Notes: a model not told the origin generated them from the letters alone. Positions 28,334 to 36,034 are shown, counted from the first letter of the stretch. The stretch: 36,034 bases of DNA from an uncultured Microbacteriaceae bacterium (GCA_937920245.1 CALGUV010000018.1:1-36034), one strand, 5' to 3'. A program made the numbers and translations.

Positions 28334-29157
28334 ACGGCCCTAAGGGAGAAATCATCGGGAAAGATCCAGATTCGTGGAAAGGTTCTCGCGGGGGGCTTAT
28401 GCCCATGCTTTCTCTCTACAAACTTACTGAACCAACAGAGTTGATCCTCATGGTTCAACATCTTGTTGGTGTGAATAGGGTCGCCCTCCCAACTCGCGAG
28501 TGTCTCCATATAGGATAACCACGTCGCAGTGTGTTTATTATCGGGAATCAACTGCCCCAGCGAATCTATCTTATATTTCAGTTTGCCGTCGATATTCGGT
28601 GGGCCAAACACGTACATCATCCCACGAAAGTGTCCCGTACCACCGACCAGAATTGAGTCAGGATCCACAAGATCCGGGCGAGGCATAGCGATATACCGAG
28701 CTGTGTTCTTTGATGGATACAACGGAGAGCGAAAACCAAAGTGGTCCTTCAACACTCGCTCCTGTATCTTCGCGAACTCCATCATCGACAACGGACGGTC
28801 ATATGCTTCAACTATGGGAGCGAGGATCTTCGCGATCTTCGGTGGTTCGGTGATCAGCCACTCTTTGACTATGGTACCCTTGGGATAATAGATCTGGAAT
28901 AGATCCGAGCGGGCATGTCGCTCCGTAGCAAAAAGATCCCGCAGGGCATCCCAGCCTTCGTCAAGAATCGTCGTCAGGTTGGTCCACTTCTCATTCGAAA
29001 AGCTGAAGTGAATCGTGACGGCGATGCGCTCCTCAAGACTTAAATCCGCTTCACGAAGACGCCACACCGCCGGATGTTCGTGCCAGTGAAGTCGATGGGA
29101 GAATCCCTCGACGAGATCAGGATCCTCTCGGAGGTCAAACTTACGATTGAACTCCAT
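28330..29157 (-). CDS. aGPT-pyrophosphorylase-like / base-modification protein (275 aa)
   Basis: Helical protein with conserved features of phage modification proteins: HWHEHPAVWRLREADLSLEERIAVTIHF (residues counted from the long frame), GGTGHFRGMMYVF, WEGDPIHTNKMLNHEDQLCWF. The open frame reaches 29319, but overlapping the upstream gene by 128 nt; ATG 29157 avoids most of it. It may be part of a helical domain paired with the 29192 protein. Recognised weakly; treat as putative. Confidence 0.55.
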   Translation of the reverse strand: MEFNRKFDLREDPDLVEGFSHRLHWHEHPAVWRLREADLSLEERIAVTIHFSFSNEKWTNLTTILDEGWDALRDLFATERHARSDLFQIYYPKGTIVKEWLITEPPKIAKILAPIVEAYDRPLSMMEFAKIQERVLKDHFGFRSPLYPSKNTARYIAMPRPDLVDPDSILVGGTGHFRGMMYVFGPPNIDGKLKYKIDSLGQLIPDNKHTATWLSYMETLASWEGDPIHTNKMLNHEDQLCWFSKFVERKHGHKPPARTFPRIWIFPDDFSLRAV

Positions 29158-29191
29158 ATATTTTTCGATTCGTTCCTCGAGGGGCCAATGT

Positions 29192-30397
29192 CTAAAGTAT
29201 GAGTCCTGCGGCTTTCCGTTCTTTCCGATTGGAATGTTGGAGTCGGTGTTCTCGAGCTCGATTAACCCGCCTGTGATACTCTTCTCGGTCGATTCCCGCG
29301 CGGGAGATAACGTAATCATCGGATGGGTGAACGGAAAGTGTGTTGAATGAGTCGATTAGACCGAGTTTGAGCATCGGCTTCTGACGACCGTAGGGATGAT
29401 CGTGAATAGAGGAGGAATTCCAGATCCTGTCACGGTTAAGGTGGTCGTAATGACTGCCGGGTTTGATATAGTTCTCGACCCAACGGATGTAGTCGCAGCA
29501 GACATCCTCAGCGTTGTACGGCAGTGAGCCGGTCTCCCGATAGATCTCTAGCATCACCTCATCAAGAAACTGCTCTTTCGGCATCCTCACCTTCGGTTTT
29601 GCCAGATAGGAGATGCACTCGATCGCATTTGTTCCGTAGTAGAACAGACTGTCACGTTCGACATATTCCGGAAACCAGTCAGCGATGTCCGCGACGAACG
29701 CAGCGTATTGGAACCTATACTTTCTCAGTCCGTGTTCGACATTCCACTCAAACAACCAATCGCCCATCTGACGAAACGTCTTAGGTTTGCCGCTGCGAAC
29801 CCAGTTCGTGAATGCTCGGGCAAGTTCAGGCGCGAATTCGCAGAGGTAGTAGTCACCACCACGTCTATAACCTTCAGGGGGCTTCGGAAACGCGGGGAAC
29901 TGATACCCGACTGATGTGTAGAATGGTGTTGGATGGGTCTTAACAACCTCCGCCATCTCCTCGATCGTATCGCACTCGTGAAGGTGAAAGAGAAGCGTGT
30001 TATGATAGCCGGATGGGATCTTTGCGTAGTTGATCGCGGAACCTGTCACGCGGTGAAGCAGCATGAGATAGATCCAATCCGCTTCCTCGAGTTGTTTTCC
30101 CGTCCAGTTATTTGCCACCTCGCGCCGTTGGTCAGTGACGAAACCCGCTTCCATCTTCTCGTAGTAGGGATGAGAGTCAGTCCAACCGTAAAAGATGTCA
30201 TTGACGATCTGGCTGAAGCCGGCGTATTTCCGCTCGACCACATCGTACAACTCTACATTTTGCATAAGGGCATCCCCCACCCCGGATTTGGAGTGAGGGA
30301 CCACGCCGAGATTACTAGTCTCCTGCTGTGTCTTCGCCTTCTTGTAGTAGTCGAGAAAGTCGTAGTAGTATCTTGTCTTATCGAGAAGCGGTGTCAT
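29192..30397 (-). CDS. aGPT-pyrophosphorylase clade 2-like DNA-modification protein (401 aa)
   Basis: Large helical protein with LMLLHRVTGSAINYAK, GYHNTLLFHLHEC and ETGSLPYNAEDVCCDYIRW, motifs that recall the alpha-glutamyl/putrescinyl-thymine pyrophosphorylase or 5-hmdU amino-acid transferase family of phages. Such proteins install amines on phosphorylated 5-hydroxymethyl-dU in DNA. ATG at 30397 overlaps the stop of the 49-aa gene (TGATG); GTG at 30400 also possible. The long basic C-terminus looks real. Confidence 0.6.
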   Translation of the reverse strand: MTPLLDKTRYYYDFLDYYKKAKTQQETSNLGVVPHSKSGVGDALMQNVELYDVVERKYAGFSQIVNDIFYGWTDSHPYYEKMEAGFVTDQRREVANNWTGKQLEEADWIYLMLLHRVTGSAINYAKIPSGYHNTLLFHLHECDTIEEMAEVVKTHPTPFYTSVGYQFPAFPKPPEGYRRGGDYYLCEFAPELARAFTNWVRSGKPKTFRQMGDWLFEWNVEHGLRKYRFQYAAFVADIADWFPEYVERDSLFYYGTNAIECISYLAKPKVRMPKEQFLDEVMLEIYRETGSLPYNAEDVCCDYIRWVENYIKPGSHYDHLNRDRIWNSSSIHDHPYGRQKPMLKLGLIDSFNTLSVHPSDDYVISRAGIDREEYHRRVNRAREHRLQHSNRKERKAAGLIL

Positions 30398-30546
30398 CAC
30401 CCGACCCTCTGGGCACTCATCGCTCTGTAGCCGGGGTACATATTCTCGGCGAACTTACGCGCTTCGGGCTGGGTGTGTGCCTGTACGGTTGTCTCAATCA
30501 CCCGACCTTGGTTGATGAGTTTTACGAAAAATGTGCTCTGAGCCAT
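30397..30546 (-). CDS. Small conserved-type protein (49 aa)
   Basis: Stop/start overlaps on both sides (TGATG) with the MazG-like and the aGPT-like genes support it. Starts MAQSTFFVKLINQGRVIE; ends with RKFAENMYPGYRAMSAQRVG. A-EARKFAENMYPGY is a common pattern in small phage proteins. Function unknown. Confidence 0.7.
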   Translation of the reverse strand: MAQSTFFVKLINQGRVIETTVQAHTQPEARKFAENMYPGYRAMSAQRVG

Positions 30547-31052
30547 CAGTCCCGATCGTAATTATTATTGGCAAACCTAGCAGAAGCGCACTTCCCGGCG
30601 AGTTCCTCGCTCGGCGTGGCATTCACCTTTTCCGAACCGTTCACATTGTGATCTTTTCGGACCTGATTATACGCCTGTTTCTCAGCAGCGATCTCTGCGA
30701 ACTCCTCTCCAGTTACGCCAGCATACGCCAGGATAGCACGGTGAAACAGTAGGATGTCGTAGAGTTCAGCAATGAATTCCTTTCTCAGCTCGGGGCTGTC
30801 GAGATAGCTTTGCTCGCCATTCTTCCAACTACGGCGAGGTACATACACTCGGGCTTCGACCGCTTCCTCCATTAAGTGACCGAAGTACTCGATGATCTTC
30901 GCGTAGCGAAATTCTAAGTCGGCCTCATGAAGCTTACCATTGATCTTCTCAATCAGCATTAGGCCAGTCGGTCCGGGATCACCGACCTTCTTAGCATATT
31001 TCTCCTGGGCGTCGAAGCCCTCATTGACAAACTTGACGTAGTCGAATTCCAT
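30546..31052 (-). CDS. MazG/dimeric-dUTPase-like NTP pyrophosphohydrolase
   Basis: All-helical NTP-PPase: LMEEAVEAR (Glu62, Glu63, Glu66) and EFIAELYDILLF (Glu96, Asp99) form the ExxE...ExxD metal site. 168 aa. Could remove dUTP or a modified/unmodified dNTP; the dUTPase-like choice fits a genome using modified thymine. C-terminal 40 residues are polar and look extra. ATG at 31052; TACAAT about 20 nt upstream as a weak -10. Confidence 0.8.
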   Translation of the reverse strand: MEFDYVKFVNEGFDAQEKYAKKVGDPGPTGLMLIEKINGKLHEADLEFRYAKIIEYFGHLMEEAVEARVYVPRRSWKNGEQSYLDSPELRKEFIAELYDILLFHRAILAYAGVTGEEFAEIAAEKQAYNQVRKDHNVNGSEKVNATPSEELAGKCASARFANNNYDRD

Positions 31053-31099
31053 GTGTTGTTTTCTTTGAAGTATTGTAGCCGATCAAGGCAGACGTAAAT

Positions 31100-31609
31100 C
31101 TAGCGCGGTATCTCGATCTCAAATTCTACTAATTGCTCAGCATCGTCCCACAGCACATAGGCGTAAGCGACATTAAAGGTGACACTACCGGGGCTTACTT
31201 CGAGTTGTTCGGCTAAGGTACGTAGAAACAATTGGCTCGTAAGCACGGTTTGGGGAAGTTCGTTCGTCACATCAGCCGCCGCGACGACAACTGTCATATC
31301 GATACGCAGCCCGTTCGGTCCCAATTCGGCAGGCTGTGTTAGAAATGCGACTACACCTGACTCAACCTCAGTGTCATTTGTGAAGATATTACTCGTTTCG
31401 AGATCATAATAGCTGATGTCGAAAGCGTCAAGTAGAATCTCTAAATCCTCGCGGCTCTTCAGTAAGTTGCTATCTAACGGGACGTCTAGTGAGGAAGCGT
31501 CAGTCCGAAAGAAGATATTGTCAAGGTGAATCTCCTCTCGCCCGGAGCGACCCACCGCCTCGACAGATTGCTTGATTCCATCGAGGATCGCCGTGATGTC
31601 TTGGTCCAT
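31100..31609 (-). CDS. Degenerate thymidylate-synthase-fold protein (169 aa)
   Basis: The C-terminal 70 residues align with the TS core: RIDMTVVVAAADV in place of the kLScqlyqRScDv strand, ELPQTVLTSQLFLRTLAEQL (helix), SPGSVTFNVAYAYVLWDDAEQL (in place of the PGel...gDaHiYxNHxeQ loop). The catalytic Cys and most substrate ligands are missing. Half the usual length. Could be a structural partner or relic of a dUMP hydroxymethylase/TS. Assignment by eye only. Confidence 0.4.
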   Translation of the reverse strand: MDQDITAILDGIKQSVEAVGRSGREEIHLDNIFFRTDASSLDVPLDSNLLKSREDLEILLDAFDISYYDLETSNIFTNDTEVESGVVAFLTQPAELGPNGLRIDMTVVVAAADVTNELPQTVLTSQLFLRTLAEQLEVSPGSVTFNVAYAYVLWDDAEQLVEFEIEIPR

Positions 31610-31640
31610 TGTTGTTTGGTCGATGCGAAGTGACTTACCC

Positions 31641-31991
31641 CTATTTCAGTGGAAGGCGCAATGCGGGAACGTACTTTCCTTCACCAACCCTTCGTACGCC
31701 GATGACAAATCTTCCTGAGAAGGTGTCGCCGGGAGCTGGCACTTGATACAACCACTTCACGATCTGATGAAGGGGAACCAAGTGAAATGAATGTTCGACC
31801 TGCTCAGTGCCTTTCACGAATAACTTGCACAGAAGCCGCGGAGTCCACATCTCGCAGATAGCCATGATCTCCGCTGTCTGTCCGATAATCCTTTCGAGAC
31901 CGGCCGGATCATCCGCGAGAGTGTAGCCTTCGGCCACCAATTCGTCGTAAAGCCGCTTTTGTTTATCCTGCTCGTAAATGTAGGCGTCCAT
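31641..31991 (-). CDS. Hypothetical protein (116 aa)
   Basis: ATG at 31991, MDAYIYEQDKQKRLYDELVAEG. The same frame stays open to 32306 with protein-like composition, so a frameshift from the 54-aa ORF is possible. Helical then beta-rich (DTFSGRFVIGVRRVG). Not recognised. Confidence 0.55.
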   Translation of the reverse strand: MDAYIYEQDKQKRLYDELVAEGYTLADDPAGLERIIGQTAEIMAICEMWTPRLLCKLFVKGTEQVEHSFHLVPLHQIVKWLYQVPAPGDTFSGRFVIGVRRVGEGKYVPALRLPLK

Positions 31992-32038
31992 GGTTTCGGG
32001 GTCTTCAACTTCGCCCCGGAGGTGGGGCTCTGTTTGCT

Positions 32039-32203
32039 TTACCCTCTTCGGCTCACGTCGTCGTACTTCAAGGCGGTGAACGCTGCTCGCAGTGCCTTCG
32101 CCTGTGGTGAGTGATACGGCTGAAACTGCAGGAGAGAGATGATCTCCCCCTGACTCAAATTCCTCCATTGAAACCCAATTAGCTCGTTTAGATTCATCAC
32201 CAT
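32039..32203 (-). CDS. Small hypothetical protein (54 aa)
   Basis: ATG at 32203 overlaps the helicase stop (ATGA), with a second ATG at 32197; stop TAA at 32039. MVMNLNELIGFQWRNLSQGE, then QPYHSPQAKALRAAF. The Leu/Gln helix composition looks protein-like. It may be the N-terminus of a frameshifted fusion with 31641-31991. Confidence 0.55.
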   Translation of the reverse strand: MVMNLNELIGFQWRNLSQGEIISLLQFQPYHSPQAKALRAAFTALKYDDVSRRG

Positions 32204-34146
32204 CACTCCATGTCTGGTCGGATCTCTTCCGCACGATCGGGAGAGTAATTGGGATCGGATAGCCAATCGCGGGTCGGTTCGATGCTACGGTCACAGAGTC
32301 GTTCACGTTGTGTCTTAGAGATGGTGTTTGTAAGTGATTTCGCTTCTTCGATGACTTCTCCGACGGCGTATCGGCACGTATTCCAGTCCTCGATCACGTA
32401 AGATAAGCCTGTTGAGATCTTGAACCCGTCGCGCATCACGAGTTTGCCCATCACCTCCTTGACAACCTCACTCGGGGACTTACCGCCATAATGCTGCGCA
32501 TTTATGAAAGTGTCGATGGCGAGCTGTACGGACTCCCAGCGGATCTCGCGAAGTCCCTGATAGAAGTGTGTGGATGGTCGACCAGCCTCCTCCCATCGAA
32601 TCTTCATGTTGGTCATAAGCTTTTTACCGCTCTTGTCGACCCCGATGAAGAGAAGATCACGAAGGTGTCGTGTAAGCACCTCCGGTGTAAGTTCGGGCAT
32701 GCTGTATCCCGAGTCTCCTGACCGGATGGCTGCGCAGATCGCCATCGCATTGACCAGTGCCTGTGACGTATCGGCCTTAAACCGGATACGCTGGCGGGTC
32801 GTCCAGTATCGAACTTCCAACTGTAAACGATTGATAGTTGGGTCCGCTACATCGTTGATTATCTCCCAGAACCTATCTGTAGCCAGGCGTAGGCACCAGA
32901 GATACAAAGCGTCAGTAGATACACCAAGCTTATCAGCAAGGAAGGGGATGTGGGTGCGAGGACGAAGGTCAGGAGTACCATCACTAACAGTACCCGCCAA
33001 AGTCTTACGGTTTTTAAGTACTTCATACTCGCGATAGGTAGAAAGGATCTTGATACGGTCAATGATGCCCGGATCGAGATCATAAGCGAAGTGAGCGTCC
33101 CAGTCGTTGGAGTTGACGATAAGAACACACTGGGGCCAGATCTGCTCAGCGTTCTGGAACTTCTCTTCAGTCTGAAATAGTCCGTTGGTGATAAGGATCT
33201 TAGTCTCTTCCGCAGCAAGGAACTGCTTAAGCGATCTCATCGCCGTATCGTCCTTGTATGCGATATTGGCGAGAGCCGCTGCTTTCAGGCCGAAGCGATC
33301 CTCCGTTGATTTGAAGGTGTGAGTGGCAAATCCGCACTTTGACAGTGCCGCGGTTAGCCCGTTGAAGACGGTTGACTTACCAAGACCAGCGTCTTTACCT
33401 ACAATCACCGCTGCCATCCGGGCGGTGTGGTCGATCGGCTTAGGAAAGTTCGGTGGCTGGTGATTGGACCGTCCTACACCGACACGACCGAGAATCATCT
33501 TCAGCATCTCTACCTCCGCCTCTGGGAAGATAGTGAAGACATCTTTTAGCGTTACGCAATGCAGCCTCTCATCAAACCACGCTTTCGCAGGAACCCACAC
33601 TCGCGGATTACGTACGAACCCAAAACCGCAGATCGCACCGTCAGGATCGAAGGTATGCCCGTAGTCAAGTGTCTCGTGAATACTTATGTTTTGCTGGATG
33701 CGCTTCATCGACAGCAGTCTGACAGCGAAGTTCCCTAGGTCGGTCTCGCCGCCCTTCGGTCGAAATAGTGGGGTCCAGAAATCACGGACTTCGCTCTCAG
33801 CTGACTCGAATGCTCGCTCGATACGCTGGAAGTCTTCCAGGGTCGAGACATCCTGTAATGGTTGAAAACTTGCCGGATAATTGATGCCTAAGATCTGGGT
33901 TGGAGCCGCTGGCTTTAGGATCCGGTGCTTGATATGATCGCCGATCTCGCAGAGTTCAACATGGAAGTTGAAAGTCCGCAGGTGCTCTACACCCTTGTTG
34001 TATAGCTCAGATAGGTTGGTCGGTGCTTTCTTCTTATCATCTCCCGCCTCATCCTTTTTCGTAGAGAAACGCCGGGCTTTCGCGGTGCGGCGGATAGTAT
34101 CGCTCTGCGGGTCAGTGAATGCTTTTCCGCTGAACTTATCAGTCAT
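32203..34146 (-). CDS. SF3-type replicative helicase (D5-like, 647 aa)
   Basis: Superfamily 3 NTPase: Walker A GKDAGLGKST (250-259), Walker B-like AYKDD (296-300), sensor-1 CVLIVNSND (340-348), and an Arg finger-like DRIKILST (363-370). It would unwind phage DNA as a hexamer. N-terminal 240 residues look like a primase-associated or origin-binding region without clear AEP motifs. The start has GAAGGTAACG as Shine-Dalgarno. ATGA overlap with the 34143 gene. Confidence 0.85.
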   Translation of the reverse strand: MTDKFSGKAFTDPQSDTIRRTAKARRFSTKKDEAGDDKKKAPTNLSELYNKGVEHLRTFNFHVELCEIGDHIKHRILKPAAPTQILGINYPASFQPLQDVSTLEDFQRIERAFESAESEVRDFWTPLFRPKGGETDLGNFAVRLLSMKRIQQNISIHETLDYGHTFDPDGAICGFGFVRNPRVWVPAKAWFDERLHCVTLKDVFTIFPEAEVEMLKMILGRVGVGRSNHQPPNFPKPIDHTARMAAVIVGKDAGLGKSTVFNGLTAALSKCGFATHTFKSTEDRFGLKAAALANIAYKDDTAMRSLKQFLAAEETKILITNGLFQTEEKFQNAEQIWPQCVLIVNSNDWDAHFAYDLDPGIIDRIKILSTYREYEVLKNRKTLAGTVSDGTPDLRPRTHIPFLADKLGVSTDALYLWCLRLATDRFWEIINDVADPTINRLQLEVRYWTTRQRIRFKADTSQALVNAMAICAAIRSGDSGYSMPELTPEVLTRHLRDLLFIGVDKSGKKLMTNMKIRWEEAGRPSTHFYQGLREIRWESVQLAIDTFINAQHYGGKSPSEVVKEVMGKLVMRDGFKISTGLSYVIEDWNTCRYAVGEVIEEAKSLTNTISKTQRERLCDRSIEPTRDWLSDPNYSPDRAEEIRPDME

Positions 34147-34397
34147 TCGTTACCTTCTTTTGAGTTGTTTCTATTATGCTTGATCTGTTGTTTAATCACC
34201 CATAGTCGCCAGGCAAACCACGATGAATCCCACGTTAGTCTGAGCCAGAGACGTACTCTGAGCGGCAGGCTTCTGATCCATAACCAGATCTCCTGTATCC
34301 AGACATCAACGAGATCAAATGCGACCGCGATATCGTCAGGTGATACAGCCGAAATGATAATCAATGCTGCGGTTAATGAGAGCCAGAAAAAGTTCAT
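34143..34397 (-). CDS. Trp-rich membrane protein (84 aa)
   Basis: Begins MNFFWLSLTAALIIISAVS, one transmembrane span, then a Trp/Arg-rich amphipathic C-terminal half (WLWIRSLPLRVRLWLRL). Overlaps the helicase start by 4 nt. Could be a membrane anchor or small host-interaction protein; not recognised. ATG 3 nt after the terminator's T-run. Confidence 0.65.
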   Translation of the reverse strand: MNFFWLSLTAALIIISAVSPDDIAVAFDLVDVWIQEIWLWIRSLPLRVRLWLRLTWDSSWFAWRLWVIKQQIKHNRNNSKEGNE

Positions 34398-34400
34398 ATG

Positions 34401-34423
34401 AAAAGAGGGGCACTAAGCCCCTC
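34401..34423 (-). terminator. Intrinsic terminator after the SSB-like gene
   Basis: GAGGGGC-ttagt-GCCCCTC and TTTT on the minus strand, immediately before the next ATG (34397). Confidence 0.75.
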
Positions 34424-34441
34424 CGGTTAGCCTATAGCCGA

Positions 34442-35410
34442 TCAGAAGTCAATGTCGAAGGAGCCATCATCCTGCTTGAATGCGGAACACTTAAGAAGCA
34501 CTTTTGCCGTCTTAAATCCATTCCACTCACCGTGCGCCGTCACCTCTAGAGTTCCGGGATTAGCATCGTCGATGATAGGTTCAGCGGCGAATAGCTTCTT
34601 CAGTGCTGTGTTAGGCTTCACAATCGCGAAACCACTCACCTCCACCTCGGCATCACCCCACTCCTCAGTCGCTTCGTCTTTTACCCGTGTAGTAGCTACG
34701 AAGGGTTCGTCCACGATCGCTTGGATCATGTAGTCCGTACCGTAGGAAGTCTCCCGAACGCGGTAGCTCGTGATGGTGTAAGTGCCGATAGGAAGCTCGG
34801 CGACTTTGATGATGTGACCTTGCAGTCGAGGACCGCCAGTGCCCTCACCACGCTTAGATGGATCCGAAGCGACGGCGATCTGTTCGGCGATGGCGTCGGG
34901 ATTCTCATCGAGGAGAACGTCGAGAACGTCCGGACTTACGCCCGCCTCCCAATCAGCTGCCTTCACCGGAAAGGGCATCGTGTACAGTGTACCATCCTTA
35001 GCGATAGACACACTCAGCACGGTCTCGCCGTACTTACCGATTTGCTCTTCCTTGAATGCGAATTTCGTCTTCTTGTCGGCATTGACAGCGCCGATCTTAC
35101 CGCCGGTGACGGCAAGCGGAACATCGTCAGTGCCCCAACGGATAATCAGCCCTTTCTCCTCAGTGGAGAATACTGTGGGGCTATACAGTCGCTTGAAAGT
35201 ACCGGACGCGTCAGCGCGAACGGTGAAAGTACTGCCTTCCTCAGGCAATTCGTTCCCGGTTAGCGCCGCGTGAATCACACTCAGCTCCTCTTTGAGGCCG
35301 GCAGGAAGCGCGCGATTCGGCACGTCGACGTAAGCCCGATCGTAGGACTTAGTTTCGAGACGCGCGCGATTGCGTTCGTCCAAGGCGATGTTAATCTTTA
35401 CGTTTTTCAC
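34442..35410 (-). CDS. Probable single-strand DNA-binding protein (322 aa)
   Basis: Beta-rich N-terminal and central parts, and an acidic C-terminal tip (QDDGSFDIDF) like the SSB tail that recruits partners. GTYTITSYRVRETSYGTDYMIQAIV looks like an OB-fold strand set. GTG start at 35410. Located next to the SF3 helicase. Longer than typical SSBs (T4 gp32 is 301 aa), so a phage-type SSB is inferred. Confidence 0.5.
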   Translation of the reverse strand: MKNVKINIALDERNRARLETKSYDRAYVDVPNRALPAGLKEELSVIHAALTGNELPEEGSTFTVRADASGTFKRLYSPTVFSTEEKGLIIRWGTDDVPLAVTGGKIGAVNADKKTKFAFKEEQIGKYGETVLSVSIAKDGTLYTMPFPVKAADWEAGVSPDVLDVLLDENPDAIAEQIAVASDPSKRGEGTGGPRLQGHIIKVAELPIGTYTITSYRVRETSYGTDYMIQAIVDEPFVATTRVKDEATEEWGDAEVEVSGFAIVKPNTALKKLFAAEPIIDDANPGTLEVTAHGEWNGFKTAKVLLKCSAFKQDDGSFDIDF

Positions 35411-35470
35411 GTTAGACTCTTAGTAGAAAGCGTCGTTGGCCCGACCCTATTGCCGGCAACGCTCAAGGAC

Positions 35471-35476
35471 ATTATA
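35471..35476 (-). promoter_or_regulatory. -10 box (TATAAT) for the SSB-like gene
   Basis: Minus-strand TATAAT about 60 nt before the GTG at 35410; a TTTACC lies 15 nt upstream as a poor -35. Confidence 0.45.
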
Positions 35477-35500
35477 CAACCGGGACCTGGCGGTAAACTG

Positions 35501-35526
35501 CTTCACTCTCTCGAGATCGAGAGAAG
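35501..35526. repeat. CTCTCGA palindrome after the right-edge gene
   Basis: CTCTCGA-ga-TCGAGAG with CTTC/GAAG flanks forms a hairpin 20 nt past the stop of the 35546 gene; no U-tract. Confidence 0.45.
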
Positions 35527-35545
35527 TTTCTCAAGCGCGAGCGCG

Positions 35546-36034
35546 TTACGCACTCCAATATAGATTGTGCCAATCCTTAGTTGTCTTTAGAGTTTTTAGT
35601 ACATCTTCGACCGCTTTCGCATCGGCCTCGGCGAGAACCAGGCCCTCACCTGGAAACGGACGCGTACAACTCACTCCGATCTCCACACCACCCTCATCCT
35701 TCTGCTCGTAAGACACCGTCTCAATGATCCAATCCTCGAAGTAGGGGTCGTCAGCATTGAGGGAGGGAATACACAGGAAATCGCGCGGCTTAACACCGAC
35801 CAGGTAAGGCACCATGAAGAAGTTCCCGTTCCCGGTTGTAGTTGATTGCTGTGCCCAGGCAGCCCGGGCATCTTTCAGTGACGCGGCAGCTTTCTCAGTG
35901 CCGGACTGTGCGTAAGACGGTTGACTTTGACCGCCCGTCGCCGCTGTCGCCGGTGCTTTAGCTGCGCTAGCTCCCGACTTCGTATTAGTTTGGACTACCT
36001 TCGCATTGTCCTGCTCAAAGGCGACAGGCGATGT
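35546..36034 (-). CDS. Partial tail/baseplate-type protein (C-terminal 162 aa)
   Basis: The frame is open to the right edge; 5' part missing. Visible part: a Thr/Ala/Gly/Ser low-complexity linker, then GNGNFFMVPYLVG, KPRDFLCIPSLN, DWIIETVSYEQKDEGGVEIGV and CTRPFPGEGLV, which resemble baseplate hub/tail-associated domains. A helical end (EADAKAVEDVLKTLK). Function inferred only from this composition. Confidence 0.6.
   Translation of the reverse strand, partial: TSPVAFEQDNAKVVQTNTKSGASAAKAPATAATGGQSQPSYAQSGTEKAAASLKDARAAWAQQSTTTGNGNFFMVPYLVGVKPRDFLCIPSLNADDPYFEDWIIETVSYEQKDEGGVEIGVSCTRPFPGEGLVLAEADAKAVEDVLKTLKTTKDWHNLYWSA

Noticed and set aside
32570..33218. ORFs of 155 and 119 aa within the helicase gene
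   Set aside because: Arg/Ser-rich shadows of the SF3 helicase frame.

Overview
The window looks like part of the genome of a tailed double-stranded DNA cyanophage that infects unicellular Synechococcus/Cyanobium-type cyanobacteria. It carries a full-length photosystem II D1 gene (psbA), two high-light-inducible protein genes (hli), speD, class I ribonucleotide reductase genes (nrdA, nrdB), a flap-type exonuclease, a phage lysozyme, tail-fibre-like proteins and a tRNA-Gly. Genes are tightly packed with ATGA/TGATG overlaps. Almost all lie on the minus strand; the endolysin is the only convincing plus-strand gene. No T4-type core structural gene is visible, so the tail type cannot be decided here. 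Neither genome end is seen: a pentapeptide-repeat gene runs off the left edge and a structural-looking gene runs off the right edge.

Layout, left to right. 1-4.5 kb: small hypothetical genes, a DUF932-type protein and a 5'-3' exonuclease. 4.5-6.2 kb: speD and the divergent bimodular endolysin. 6.2-11.3 kb: a primase-like protein, Dps, a cysteine-rich miniprotein, a nucleotidylyltransferase, structural-looking proteins, a thermonuclease-like protein, a membrane protein and two tiny membrane proteins. 11.4-13.8 kb: a beta-helix lipoprotein, a GIY-YIG nuclease-like ORF and psbA. 14-16.9 kb: Ig-like and fibre-like virion proteins. 16.9-21.1 kb: a sigma factor, nrdA with an embedded glutaredoxin domain, nrdB and a conserved phage protein. 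21.1-24.8 kb: small host-interaction genes (two hli, a zinc ribbon), tRNA-Gly, a complete outer-membrane porin, a redoxin and a second sigma factor. 24.9-31.6 kb: dCMP deaminase, GNAT, an SGNH-like protein, a fold-type II PLP enzyme, two proteins resembling the aGPT-pyrophosphorylase/5-hmdU-modification families, a MazG-type NTP pyrophosphohydrolase and a degenerate thymidylate-synthase-like protein. 31.6-36 kb: SF3-type helicase, a probable single-strand binding protein and the truncated gene.

How the genes could work together (inference): psbA and hli keep photosynthesis running during infection. NrdAB with its own glutaredoxin, dCMP deaminase and the MazG-like enzyme supply and police dNTPs. 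The 25-31.6 kb block has the composition of a thymine-hypermodification locus and is the best candidate for an undescribed system. Two sigma factors and two recurring promoter-like motifs suggest temporal control: TATNAT exactly 6 nt before ATG at four genes, and CGGGTAAAA before late-type genes. A GIY-YIG ORF beside psbA, a porin and a surface lipoprotein are accessory genes pointing to mobile DNA and superinfection or surface effects.
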